A stretch of 64,000 nt of DNA from an uncultured Roseivirga sp. (lineage in GTDB: Bacteria; Bacteroidota; Bacteroidia; Cytophagales; Cyclobacteriaceae). Under the pieces are notes generated by a model. The model was given only the letters and a program-made list of their open reading frames with translations. It was not told the origin of the DNA and searched no databases. The stretch is taken from positions 1-64,000 of the forward strand of contig CANLOY010000003.1 in assembly GCA_947493005.1 (NCBI GenBank), written 5' to 3'. Positions 19,203 through 27,638 of this stretch are shown in pieces; position 1 is the stretch's first letter; every line of letters begins with the position of its first letter. Both the position numbers and the translations under genes were made by a program.

Positions 19203-19697
19203 TTAATAAGAAAGAACAGTAGCAGTTCCTTTTCCGATTTCTGTTACGCTAACAATAAAAATTTTGCTGTAATCACTTTCAGATAATTGCTTGTATTTCT
19301 GTTCACCAATCAGAAGGTTAACTACGTTTGGGGTTGTATTCGAATGTCCCGAAACGATAACTGTTTTGCCCTTGAATTTTTCAAGTGCCTCTTTTAGGAA
19401 TTCGCCACTTCTGGGATCATAGGTCAGTACTTCCAACCCTTTAGCCTCAGCAATGGGTTGTACGGTGCTTTTGGTACGTTTGTAGGGCGAAGAATAAATC
19501 GCTCCAATCTCAGCTTCAGATAACAAAGTTTTTAGTGCTTCAGCTCTTTTTATTCCAGCCTCTGATAAACTAGGATCTCTTCTGTCGTCATTGGATTTTT
19601 CAGCGTGACGAATAAGAATGAAGGTGGTAACATCCGTTTGAGCATTTGACTGAATCGAAAATGCTATCAGACAGAATAAAAGTACTAGCTGTTTCAT
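19203..19697 (-). CDS. secreted histidine phosphatase (phosphoglycerate-mutase superfamily)
   Basis: A 164-residue protein has a signal peptide ending in N-A-Q and then the catalytic L-I-R-H-A-E-K motif, whose His becomes phosphorylated. An S-S-P-Y-K-R-T motif and the second catalytic V-S-G-H-S-N His follow. This is the RHG branch-2-like phosphatase layout, and the signal places it in the periplasm. I choose the ATG at 19697 over a TTG at 19718. Substrate is unknown. Confidence 0.85.
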   Translation of the reverse strand: MKQLVLLFCLIAFSIQSNAQTDVTTFILIRHAEKSNDDRRDPSLSEAGIKRAEALKTLLSEAEIGAIYSSPYKRTKSTVQPIAEAKGLEVLTYDPRSGEFLKEALEKFKGKTVIVSGHSNTTPNVVNLLIGEQKYKQLSESDYSKIFIVSVTEIGKGTATVLSY

Positions 19698-19788
19698 AGT
19701 TGAGTATTTAAAACTCAATGTACAGATACACTATCTAAAAAACCATTACGGTATATGGAAATTATAAGAGTGGTTAATTTGTTAGTTT

Positions 19789-20385
19789 TTAGGCAAGGTC
19801 ATCGATCTCTAGTAGTTCCAGTATGTCGGCCAATTCATCAAAATCTTTGTAACCAGGTCTTATTTCATCACCTCCAGTAAGCGCAATTCCTTTGGGCTGA
19901 GTTTCATTTAATAGTTCTTCAAGGTTTGATTCATCGAAGCCTTCAGTTAAAACCAATGGCAACTCTAATGAGAGTTCTTTGAGTTCGTTATTGGATATGT
20001 TGCTATTATTCAACACGACAGCATCCAGTTTGTTTCCAGATGCATCCCAGGCATTTTTAGCCTCAACAATGTCATTTGCTACAAAGGAAACTTTGAGCCC
20101 CGTATTTATTGCATCATCAATTAGCGCAATTTCTGCTACTTGTAGACCATCCAATTGATAGTCTGCTACTAGTTTTTTGAGATCAGGATTGTCAGAGGTG
20201 ATTTCTCCTATAAACTCAACTCCAGAAACCCATTCGGCTAATTCTTTGAACTTCTGAGGATCGGTATAATTTTCATGATCAGCATTGATGTTGAAACCTA
20301 ACTCATCTACTTCCATTCCAGCGCAGTACCTTGCATCACTTAGGTTATTGATTCCACTTACTCTAACAAATGTTCTAAGGGCCAT
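19789..20385 (-). CDS. TrpF-like (phosphoribosylanthranilate isomerase-like) protein lacking the usual catalytic Cys
   Basis: The 198-residue protein keeps the TrpF topology: an N-terminal strand, the G-I-x-x-L-x-D-A motif at about residues 11-18, a G-x-D-E-L-G-F strand, and a C-terminal T-G-G-D phosphate-binding-like turn near 170. The invariant K-I-C-G motif of TrpF is replaced by R-V-S-G, so the catalytic Cys is absent and normal isomerase activity is doubtful. No trp genes are nearby. It may be a repurposed TIM barrel. It stands alone on the minus strand. Confidence 0.7.
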   Translation of the reverse strand: MALRTFVRVSGINNLSDARYCAGMEVDELGFNINADHENYTDPQKFKELAEWVSGVEFIGEITSDNPDLKKLVADYQLDGLQVAEIALIDDAINTGLKVSFVANDIVEAKNAWDASGNKLDAVVLNNSNISNNELKELSLELPLVLTEGFDESNLEELLNETQPKGIALTGGDEIRPGYKDFDELADILELLEIDDLA

Positions 20386-20634
20386 TTCAGGGTTATTAAT
20401 TATTAGTATTGGTTGGCAAAAATAACGGAATTAGGTATGAAAACTTAGATTGTTTTCCTCAATTATCGAGTGTTCTTTGAAAGAATATCACATGTATGTA
20501 AACTTTAGTAAGTTTATCATTAGGGTCTTTTTAGACAAGTTTGTACCCATTAAGACATTGTTTGCCGCTAAATACGCTAACAATTGTATACAGACGTTAT
20601 TTGTTCATCGCCTAATACTGTTAATTTTACACTA

Positions 20635-21375
20635 ATGCGTTTAAGACTCGAATACTTTTTTCTACCATTTTTTATACTTGCCTCTTCATGTGGTAATAAT
20701 CCTGGTGAAGATTCAGAACCTGCTTTGGATCCTGACCTGGGTAAATCCTACTTCTTTCTGGTAGACAAGAAATACAGAGAGTATGATGTATACGAGATCA
20801 GGTATACGGCAGTCGGTATTAGTGATACAATGGAATATCAATTAAGGGAAGAGGTAAAAGAGGCTTTTTCCATTAATGGTGTTGAATCCAGAATAATCCA
20901 CCGATTGGTAAGAGATAATAGCAATGACCCCTGGGTATTGGATTCAGTTTGGTCGGCTCGTGTGGAACAAGGAAGGGCTGTTTCTGTTGAAAACAACATT
21001 CCTCTACAAAAAATGGTGTTTCCGGTAGATACTACCAGACGATGGGATAGGAATTTCCTTAATGGGAAAGATGCATTAGTGCAAAAGTTTCTTTCCTTTA
21101 ACCAACCGTACCAAGATGGCTTTAATACTTTTCTTGAAGCAATGGTTATTCAGGTAAGTAAACAAAGAGACTCAAATGCTGATGGTATTGATGTGACTTT
21201 CAGAGATTTGAGAACCGAGGTTTATGCAGACAGTATTGGTCTTGTTAGAAAAGAGTATCAACAACTTAAGTTCTGTACCAGAGAAGATTGTAGGTTGCAG
21301 GAAATTGTCCAGTCAGGACGGTACTATCGGGAAACCCTGACGGCCCATGGTTTTACAGATGAGACAGGTAACTAG
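20635..21375 (+). CDS. lipoprotein of unknown function
   Basis: From the ATG at 20635 the 246-residue protein begins with a lipoprotein signal peptide, lipobox I-L-A-S-S-C at about residues 14-19, followed by an acidic linker. The body is rich in short charged strands and has a pair of Cys near residues 215-220. I do not recognise a family. Its 3' end overlaps the start of the subtilase gene by 17-29 bases, so the two are probably one operon and the lipoprotein may act with the protease. Confidence 0.72.
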   Translation: MRLRLEYFFLPFFILASSCGNNPGEDSEPALDPDLGKSYFFLVDKKYREYDVYEIRYTAVGISDTMEYQLREEVKEAFSINGVESRIIHRLVRDNSNDPWVLDSVWSARVEQGRAVSVENNIPLQKMVFPVDTTRRWDRNFLNGKDALVQKFLSFNQPYQDGFNTFLEAMVIQVSKQRDSNADGIDVTFRDLRTEVYADSIGLVRKEYQQLKFCTREDCRLQEIVQSGRYYRETLTAHGFTDETGN

Positions 21376-22972
21376 TCTTTTACTTCTATCACTAAGCATA
21401 TTTTCATTTAATGCTTTTGGACAAGATCGTTATATGATCTTTTTCAAAGACAAGGCTAACTCTCAGTATTCAATCAATAGGCCCGAAGAGTTTCTTTCCG
21501 ATAGGGCCATTCAACGAAGAAGTAAACAAAACATATCTGTTACAGCACAGGATTTACCAGTGAGCCAAAGTTATATCAGTCAGGTTGCTGATTTGGGTAT
21601 TGAAACATACTACCCAACCCGGTGGATGAATGGTGTTCTTGTGCAAATGGAAACGGAGCTTGTCAATACTGTGTCCGGGTTGAGTTTTGTAGACAGGGTA
21701 GAATATGTAGGACCTGGGGCCATATTGTCTTTGCCGTCCGGAGAACGTGCCAAATTTGAAGAAGATCCTATATCTCTATCAGGAATCAGTCATAGGCAAT
21801 TCGAAATGATTGGATTAGACCAAATGCATAGGGAAGGTTTCTGGGGTGAAGGAGTAATAGTAGCCATTTTTGATGATGGGTTTCAGAATTATAAAAACAT
21901 ACCTGCGTTTCAGCACATCCTTGACGAAAACCGAATTATCTACACTCATGATTTTTCCAAAAATCGCTCTAATGTTGAAAATGGTTTTAATCATGGTTTA
22001 CGTGTTTTTTCTCTTTTAGGAGCAAGTTCTGAAGAACTGACAGGAGGAGCACCAAAAGCCAGTTACATTCTTTCTGTAACCGAAGCACCCGGAGAATATA
22101 GGGTAGAAGAATACAACTGGCTGTTTGCTGCTGAAAGGGCCGACAGTAGCGGTGTTGATGTCATCAACACTTCCTTAGCTTATAATGAGTTTTCTGATCC
22201 CTCAATGAGTTATTTACCTTCCGATATGGATGGCCAGACTGCCGTAATTACAAGGGCAGCAAATTTGGCTTCTGAAAGAGGAATTGTAGTAGTTGTTAGT
22301 ACAGGTAATACCGGAAGTACAGCATGGAGGATCATTGCTGCTCCGGCTGATAGTGAAGATGTGCTTGCTGTTGGAGCTGTGAATGATGTAGGACAGGTTT
22401 CGAATTTTAGCGGTATGGGCCCCAGTTCTGATAATCGTATTAAGCCAGATGTTATGGCCATGGGTGTAAACACGAGGTTGATTAATGTGAATGGTAGTGT
22501 TTCCTTTCAAAGTGGTACCTCATTTTCAGCACCTTTAGTAGCTGGTTTGGCAACTGGACTTCTTCAGGCATTTCCTGATTTAACAGGTGACGAAATTGAC
22601 AATGTAATACGTAAATCAGCAGATAGATATTCAAGCCCTGACGAGTTCTATGGTTATGGGATACCAAGCTTTCTTAAAGCAGCAGAAATAGCGTCCAGGC
22701 AAGTACCTGGAAGTAATGATATAATGGCTTTTCCAAATCCGACAAACCTAAATTATTTCACTTTAACTTTTAGTGATGAATATATAGGTCAAAATACTGA
22801 ATTTCAATTAATTAATGGAGATGGGGGATTGGTGATGAACTATAATATCCAGCCTACCTTATTTAATAATAAATTTCAGATTGACCTTTCTAAAGCTAAA
22901 ACAGGGCTTCTGTTAATCAGGCTGATAACCGAATCAGGAGTGATCGTAAAAAAGATCATTAAAACTCAATAA
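21359..22972 (+). CDS. secreted subtilisin-family serine protease with T9SS C-terminal sorting domain
   Basis: The 537-residue protein has a signal peptide ending in F-G-Q near residue 21 and a propeptide-like region. The S8 catalytic triad is present: Asp in I-F-D-D-G near residue 171, His in N-H-G near 211, Ser in S-G-T-S-F-S-A-P near 387. After residue ~455 comes a type IX secretion sorting domain (F-P-N-P-T-N near 463, ending G-V-I-V-K-K-I-I-K-T-Q), so it should be exported through the outer membrane. Starts at 21347 and 21359 are both possible; the second gives the cleaner signal peptide. Confidence 0.9.
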   Translation: MRQVTSLLLLSLSIFSFNAFGQDRYMIFFKDKANSQYSINRPEEFLSDRAIQRRSKQNISVTAQDLPVSQSYISQVADLGIETYYPTRWMNGVLVQMETELVNTVSGLSFVDRVEYVGPGAILSLPSGERAKFEEDPISLSGISHRQFEMIGLDQMHREGFWGEGVIVAIFDDGFQNYKNIPAFQHILDENRIIYTHDFSKNRSNVENGFNHGLRVFSLLGASSEELTGGAPKASYILSVTEAPGEYRVEEYNWLFAAERADSSGVDVINTSLAYNEFSDPSMSYLPSDMDGQTAVITRAANLASERGIVVVVSTGNTGSTAWRIIAAPADSEDVLAVGAVNDVGQVSNFSGMGPSSDNRIKPDVMAMGVNTRLINVNGSVSFQSGTSFSAPLVAGLATGLLQAFPDLTGDEIDNVIRKSADRYSSPDEFYGYGIPSFLKAAEIASRQVPGSNDIMAFPNPTNLNYFTLTFSDEYIGQNTEFQLINGDGGLVMNYNIQPTLFNNKFQIDLSKAKTGLLLIRLITESGVIVKKIIKTQ

Positions 22973-22992
22973 GTCTTTGCTCAATATTGACT

Positions 22993-23000
22993 TATATTTG
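22993..23000 (+). promoter_or_regulatory. -7 box immediately before rpe
   Basis: TATATTTG matches TAnnTTTG exactly and ends three bases before the rpe ATG at 23004. If used, transcription would start at or beside the start codon, giving a leaderless or nearly leaderless mRNA. It lies within the longer frame that begins at 22977, which argues for the start at 23004. Confidence 0.45.
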
Positions 23001-23003
23001 GGC

Positions 23004-23660
23004 ATGAATTCTCCGATTATAGCACCTTCCATTCTGGCAGCAGATTTTGCCAACCTTCAAAGAGATGTTGAAATGTTAAATGAAAGCCAGGCAGACTGGA
23101 TTCATGTTGACATAATGGACGGTGTCTTTGTCCCTAATATATCGTTCGGATTACCTGTTTGTGCTGCCATTAATAAGCATGCTACCAAACCCTTAGATGT
23201 GCATCTGATGATCGAGAAGCCGGAAAAGTACCTAAGTGCTTTCCGAGATGAAGGAGCAGCGTGTATTTCAGTGCATTATGAGGCTTGCAATCATTTGCAT
23301 AGAACACTGCAGGAAATCAAAGCATTGGATTGTAAAGCCGGTGTCGCAATTAACCCTCATACAAACGTTGAGTTGTTAGAAGACACTATCAATGATATTG
23401 ACTTTGTATGTATTATGTCTGTAAACCCAGGTTTTGGAGGGCAGACGTTTATTGAGAACACTTACAAAAAGGTAAGACAACTGAAAGAGATTATTACAGC
23501 AAATGATGCGGCTACACAAATAGAGATTGATGGTGGAGTGAATATCAATAATGCGCCTTTATTGATGGAGGCTGGTGCTGATATACTCGTTGCTGGTAGC
23601 TTTGTCTTTAAATCGGCAGAACCGATTAAGACGATTGCAGACCTAAAAGCGATTGGGTAG
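23004..23660 (+). CDS. rpe: ribulose-phosphate 3-epimerase
   Basis: Rpe interconverts ribulose-5-phosphate and xylulose-5-phosphate in the pentose phosphate pathway. The 218-residue TIM barrel shows the I-A-P-S-I-L-A-A-D-F start, the metal-binding W-I-H-V-D-I-M-D-G motif near residues 32-40, V-H-L-M-I, M-S-V-N-P-G-F-G-G-Q near 138-147, and I-D-G-G-V-N near 175-180. All are complete, at normal length. The REPIN-like repeat block begins directly downstream. Confidence 0.95.
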   Translation: MNSPIIAPSILAADFANLQRDVEMLNESQADWIHVDIMDGVFVPNISFGLPVCAAINKHATKPLDVHLMIEKPEKYLSAFRDEGAACISVHYEACNHLHRTLQEIKALDCKAGVAINPHTNVELLEDTINDIDFVCIMSVNPGFGGQTFIENTYKKVRQLKEIITANDAATQIEIDGGVNINNAPLLMEAGADILVAGSFVFKSAEPIKTIADLKAIG

Positions 23661-23681
23661 TTATTCTAGCTATCTATTTTT

Positions 23682-24313
23682 CCAGCTCAGAAGTTTTCTC
23701 GAACACGGTGAGAAAACCAAGTACACTTTGCAGTATGTAGATTTCTCCCGTAAGTCGAAATGACCACTAAAAATGAGCAACAGCGGTTTGAAACTTAATA
23801 TTCTCCAACCCTGAAGTCTTCTCGAGCACCGTGAGAGAACTATTCAAATTTGTTAGTATGTAGATTTCTCCCTATGGTCGAAATGACTCACTATTAGTGT
23901 GGGGAGAATCAAGACTTATGTATTTAGGCGTCTAGGCTTCTTCTTATTGCCGAAACGTCCTGTTAAGAATGGAGACTATTAAAATTAATGGGTACCAGTT
24001 TCAAACCATAGCCTCTCTACATTCCTGCAGTCTCCTAGAACAAAGTGAGAGAGCTATGCTTACAGGCGCTTATAGATTTCTCCCGTTGGTCGAAATGACT
24101 TACTATAAAGGCAGGAAGAACTAAGGCTCATCGTATCTAGGCTTCGAACTTTCTTCTTATAAGTCAAAATGAATATTAAAAATGAGGGTCATACGTTATA
24201 TAGGGTGTTTGTATCAAATCGGAGGTTTTTCCACCCCTGCAGTCTTCTCGAACATCGTGAGAGAACCATGCACATTTTATAGTATATAGATTTCTCTCGA
24301 TGATCGAAATGAC
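23682..24313. repeat. left cluster of four REPIN-like repeat units
   Basis: Four units lie at about 23682-23763, 23810-23887, 24024-24099 and 24236-24313. Each holds a left motif (AGTCTTCTCGAAC...GTGAGAGAAC) and, 20-30 bases on, a right motif (AGATTTCTCCC...GTCGAAATGAC). The left motif read on the other strand aligns with the right motif (shared TTCTC, GGT, CGA and GAC), so each unit is two REP-like hairpins facing each other. The right motif folds as ATTTC-CC/GG-GAAAT. No gene is seen in this ~690-base gap between rpe and the GIY-YIG gene. Confidence 0.85.
23763..24125. repeat. direct repeat copy 1 flanking the GIY-YIG gene
   Basis: This segment is repeated at about 24803-25160, some 1.04 kb away in the same orientation. 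The core at 23906-24100 is nearly identical to 24942-25134; shared blocks include GAATCAAGACTTATGTATTT and ATTAAAATTAATGGGT. Each copy contains two REPIN-like units. The GIY-YIG gene lies between the copies. Confidence 0.8.
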
Positions 24314-24353
24314 TTACTAATCAACCATTAGTTACCTATAATACCTATTAAAC

Positions 24354-24671
24354 TCATCTAGACTTAAGGTCATTCTCAGGTGGCCAGGGAGTAATGTCAC
24401 TATTGAGAAATAGCCTTTTTGGGTTGAAAGTATCAATCAACTGTTCCTTCTTTTCTCTACGCCACTTTTTTAGCTCTTTTTCTCTTTCGATTGCTGCCAT
24501 TGGTGATTCATGGTTCTCGTAGTACAATAGATAATAACAGTGATACCTTCCTGCGAAAGAAGATTTCTTTCCTCTGCTTAAATAATGCTCAATAAGCCTT
24601 TGGCCCAGGTCATTGGTAACACCAATATAGAGAGTTGTTTTTTTAAAGTTGGTAAGAATATAGACTGTCAA
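24354..24671 (-). CDS. GIY-YIG nuclease-domain protein (UPF0213/YhbQ-like)
   Basis: The 105-residue protein starts with a V-Y-I-L-T-N strand and the Y-I-G-V-T-N-D-L motif at about residues 15-22, the GIY-YIG signature. Then come a conserved-position Arg and His in R-L-I-E-H-Y and a Glu in the A-I-E-R-E-K-E-L-K-K-W helix near 61-71, the metal-ligand position. The catalytic residues thus look intact. Stand-alone members of this family are common in Bacteroidota, with unclear role. It is enclosed by ~0.36-kb direct repeats built from REPIN-like units, which suggests a link to repeat movement or maintenance. Confidence 0.88.
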   Translation of the reverse strand: MTVYILTNFKKTTLYIGVTNDLGQRLIEHYLSRGKKSSFAGRYHCYYLLYYENHESPMAAIEREKELKKWRREKKEQLIDTFNPKRLFLNSDITPWPPENDLKSR

Positions 24672-24777
24672 ATACTTTGAACCTTTTTTGTTCTTAAATC
24701 TAATCTAGTAGATCAATCTGCTAAGGATTAAAAGTTTTAAAAGCAGAAATACTATGACCAAGTACATTGCTGACTGA

Positions 24778-25133
24778 TAGATTTCTCCCTACGGTCGAAA
24801 TGACCGCTAAAAATGAGGGACAGCGGTTCAAAACTTGAGGCTTTCTACCGCAGAGGTCTTCTCGAACATAGTGAGAGAACTATGCATGCAGACTCACAGA
24901 TTTCTCCTGTTGGTCGAAATGACTTTCTATGAGAGTGGGAAGAATCAAGACTTATGTATTTAGGTGTCTAGGCTTCTTCTTATTGCCGAAACGTCCTCTT
25001 AAGAATGGAGGCTATTAAAATTAATGGGTGCCAGTTTCAAACCATAGCCTCTCTACATTCCCGCAGTCTTCTCGAACAAAGTGAGAGAGCTATGCTTACA
25101 GGCTTATAGATTTCTCCCGTTGGTCGAAATGAC
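24778..25133. repeat. right cluster of three REPIN-like units
   Basis: A right-half-only unit lies at 24778-24804, and full doublets at about 24848-24923 and 25060-25133. They carry the same inverted motifs as the left cluster. The half unit marks where the repeat block resumes after the GIY-YIG gene and about 105 bases of unremarkable sequence. No gene is seen between the GIY-YIG gene and the arsenate-reductase-like gene. Confidence 0.8.
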
Positions 25134-25160
25134 TTACTATTAGTATAGGAGGATTTAGGA
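24803..25160. repeat. direct repeat copy 2 flanking the GIY-YIG gene
   Basis: Second copy of the segment at about 23763-24125. It differs by scattered substitutions and small indels, so the duplication is not recent or the copies evolve separately. Confidence 0.8.
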
Positions 25161-25288
25161 CTCAATGTATCTAGAGTTCTTCTAATTAGCCGAAATGACT
25201 TACTAACAACCAATGTTGCTTCTTAGCCTAAAGAAAAAGGAGCCTGTTTCATCCAGTGTCCTTGCAGTGACTAATCTTGTTTTCTTTG

Positions 25289-25636
25289 TTAACCTAGCTT
25301 CTCAGCAATGGCAGCAACTGTTTTCTTACTATTGCCAATAAAGATTTCACCATCAATAAGAAATACGGGACGTTTTAGGAAGGTATACTCTTCAAGTATA
25401 TGCTTTTTGAAATCAGATTCTGATAGCTGCTGTTCATTCAAACCCAGTGCTCTGTATTTTCTCGCTACCTTGCTAAAAAGTGCCTCATAACTTCCTGTTA
25501 AGTTCTTCATCTCTTCGAGTTGGCTTTCGGTAATGGACTCGGTTTTAATATCCTGCTGAGTGAATCCATCGAGGTTCAGGCTTTTCATAATTCTTTTACA
25601 AGTGTCACAGGTAGAGAGGTAATAAACTTTGCGCAT
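25289..25636 (-). CDS. ArsC/Spx-family thioredoxin-fold protein
   Basis: This 115-residue protein has the ArsC/Spx fold: an N-terminal strand followed by S-T-C-D-T-C-K-R at residues 8-15 (a C-x-x-C redox motif), and an L-K-R-P-V-F-L-I-D-G-E motif near 87-97 where the family binds its partner or substrate. Members act as glutaredoxin-type arsenate reductases or as RNA-polymerase-binding Spx-like regulators; neighbours do not decide between them. It is monocistronic, with start ATG at 25636. Confidence 0.85.
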   Translation of the reverse strand: MRKVYYLSTCDTCKRIMKSLNLDGFTQQDIKTESITESQLEEMKNLTGSYEALFSKVARKYRALGLNEQQLSESDFKKHILEEYTFLKRPVFLIDGEIFIGNSKKTVAAIAEKLG

Positions 25637-25824
25637 GAATGAATATTATTCGTGAAATTCAGATTATGAGCCTAAAATTATCGGCTTTCTGATAAAAATG
25701 GGAAACTTTCACTTGTTTGTTTTAGACAAATCGTTTTTTTTTGTATCGCTGAAATAGCAAATAAACTACTAACGTATTTGAAGAGAGTCTGACTAACTTT
25801 CTTAAAACTAAAATTAAAATTGAG

Positions 25825-26286
25825 ATGAGAAGATTAACGAGAGCCGTTTTGGCAAGTATGCTTTTCGCATTTGTTGCAGTAACTTCTGCAAATGCTCAAG
25901 ACTTTACTGACCAGGACATGAAAGATTACGCAGTGATTCTTTTAGCACAAAAAGCAATTACAGAGAAGATCAGTCCTTATGTAAATGATTTGATTGAGAA
26001 GCAAGATGGGATTGATGGTAACCGTTATGCAGAACTGGATGCAGCTGCTAAAGGTGATGTTGCTAAGCTACCAGCTGATGCAACTGACTTTGAGAAGCAG
26101 TTCTACGGAATGATCCAGAAAAGAGTAAAGTCAAGAACTAAAGGAGCGAGCACTGTTGTAAACAACCTTGCTAAATATTCTTTAGGAGCTAAAAAGTACA
26201 ACGCTATTAAAAAAGCCTACAAAGGCGGTGGCGATGTAAAAGCTAAAGTAGATGGCTTAATGTCATCTTTGGTGTCGAAACCTTAA
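25825..26286 (+). CDS. secreted protein of unknown function
   Basis: A 153-residue protein has a clear signal peptide ending in N-A-Q near residue 25. The mature part is helical and Lys/Ala/Asp-rich, with a basic C-terminal half (K-K-A-Y-K-G-G-G motif). I do not recognise the family. It is followed by a terminator at 26313-26338, so it is a single-gene unit. Start is ATG at 25825. Cellular site is probably periplasm. Confidence 0.75.
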   Translation: MRRLTRAVLASMLFAFVAVTSANAQDFTDQDMKDYAVILLAQKAITEKISPYVNDLIEKQDGIDGNRYAELDAAAKGDVAKLPADATDFEKQFYGMIQKRVKSRTKGASTVVNNLAKYSLGAKKYNAIKKAYKGGGDVKAKVDGLMSSLVSKP

Positions 26287-26312
26287 TCAACCTTAATATA
26301 CTAATACGAAGA

Positions 26313-26338
26313 AGGCTGCATTTTTGCAGTCTTTTTTT
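26313..26338 (+). terminator. intrinsic terminator
   Basis: Stem AGGCTGCA / TGCAGTCT (one G-T pair), a TTTT loop, then a seven-T run. It lies 27 bases after the stop of the secreted protein gene. Confidence 0.8.
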
Positions 26339-26393
26339 ATGCCATCCATAATATTTGGCTTAGTTTGCCTTTAATAAAGATAAAGAGAACGCA

Positions 26394-27560
26394 TTGCTGA
26401 GAAAGAGGTGCCTTGTATTGCTCACTGTTCTGTCGGTATTCACATGCTTTGAAGCCGATGCACAGCTATTTAAAAAGAAGAAAAAGAAACAGGGTAATGT
26501 TCAGGGTTTTGTACTGGAAGAAAAGGCCGACCCTGAGAAAGAAAAAAGGCAACTAGAACGTCAGTTAGTAAGCCCTTTACGTAAAATGCTGAACCGGTTC
26601 AATTTTAATATTGAAAAAGGAATTGGCTACTTCTCTTATAAAAATCCATTGACAGACGTTTCTGTTATCAGAAACCCTAAAGGTAATCTACTCTACATTG
26701 TTCCTTTAAATCAGGAAGATGGCTTGACAAGCCCTATTAATGCATTCGATAACTGGTTTACAGATCTTAATCCACTTGGTATCGAAAGAATTGATGATGA
26801 CAGTGATATTGTCAGAACGGATACTGTAGATTTCACCTACAAGAATAGTGGAAGAATAAACCCTATTACATTCCGCTTGTCTTTTAGCTTAAAGAAAATA
26901 GACAAAGGCCACTTTGAGCGTACCAAAGAGAAAGTCTATTTAGATGAAGACCTGATCAGAGTCGGAGGGGGGATAAGTTTTGGAAGTTTCAAATTTAGAA
27001 ACCCTGTATCCACTCAGGAGATTGATGCGGAACTACGCAGTTTCAGATTACCAGAGACAAAGTTGAGCACAACCAGAATCTTCGGTTCGATAAGCTATAA
27101 TTTTTATTCAATGGGCGATTATTCTATTCATGCCGATGTCTTAGGTGGTGTTTGGAAAATAAAGGCCAGCCAGGCGAACAAAGACCTGATCACATATGAT
27201 CCTTTCTTCAATATCGGGGTGATGTTCCAGAAGAAGTTTTCGAAGTACTTTAAGGGCTATATCAGGCCTTCGGTGGAACTAAGAAGCTATACAATAGCTA
27301 ACGATCAGGTCAATGCCAAGCATAAGTTCTCTGTTTTCAGTATAGACCTTGGCTTATTGCTGAAATACCCTGTTTATCCCAGAAACAGATACAAGGCTGA
27401 CCAGGTACAAATGGAGCATGTTTTTAATGGGAAATTGTATCGTGGACGTCCATTTTACCGCAAACAAAACCCTAGATACGGACAGAAGAGAATTCGTAGA
27501 AAACCCAGGGGAGGCTCTTTCTCCAGAGTAAAGAAAAATAAGTCCAAGAAAGGCAATTAA
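26394..27560 (+). CDS. probable outer-membrane-associated protein of unknown function
   Basis: This 388-residue protein begins with a TTG start (no ATG is available before the signal peptide). Its signal sequence ends in A-D-A-Q near residue 23, directly followed by a run of Lys residues. The rest alternates short strands and turns, with Phe/Tyr-rich segments like an outer-membrane barrel, and ends in a strongly basic Arg/Lys/Gly tail of ~45 residues. No catalytic motif is seen. It lies alone between a terminator and gyrA. The basic tail is unusual for a barrel, since these normally end in an aromatic residue. Confidence 0.7.
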   Translation: MLRKRCLVLLTVLSVFTCFEADAQLFKKKKKKQGNVQGFVLEEKADPEKEKRQLERQLVSPLRKMLNRFNFNIEKGIGYFSYKNPLTDVSVIRNPKGNLLYIVPLNQEDGLTSPINAFDNWFTDLNPLGIERIDDDSDIVRTDTVDFTYKNSGRINPITFRLSFSLKKIDKGHFERTKEKVYLDEDLIRVGGGISFGSFKFRNPVSTQEIDAELRSFRLPETKLSTTRIFGSISYNFYSMGDYSIHADVLGGVWKIKASQANKDLITYDPFFNIGVMFQKKFSKYFKGYIRPSVELRSYTIANDQVNAKHKFSVFSIDLGLLLKYPVYPRNRYKADQVQMEHVFNGKLYRGRPFYRKQNPRYGQKRIRRKPRGGSFSRVKKNKSKKGN

Positions 27561-27638
27561 AGGCACCCTTTTGCACCATCAAAATGGATTATTTTTGGTA
27601 TCTTGCTGCCTTAATTAAATCGTACTTTCAAGTAATTT

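Noticed and set aside
23682..25133. CRISPR array
   Set aside because: The repeats are irregular in spacing, occur as inverted doublets, vary in sequence, and surround a gene; there is no uniform repeat-spacer pattern and no cas gene.
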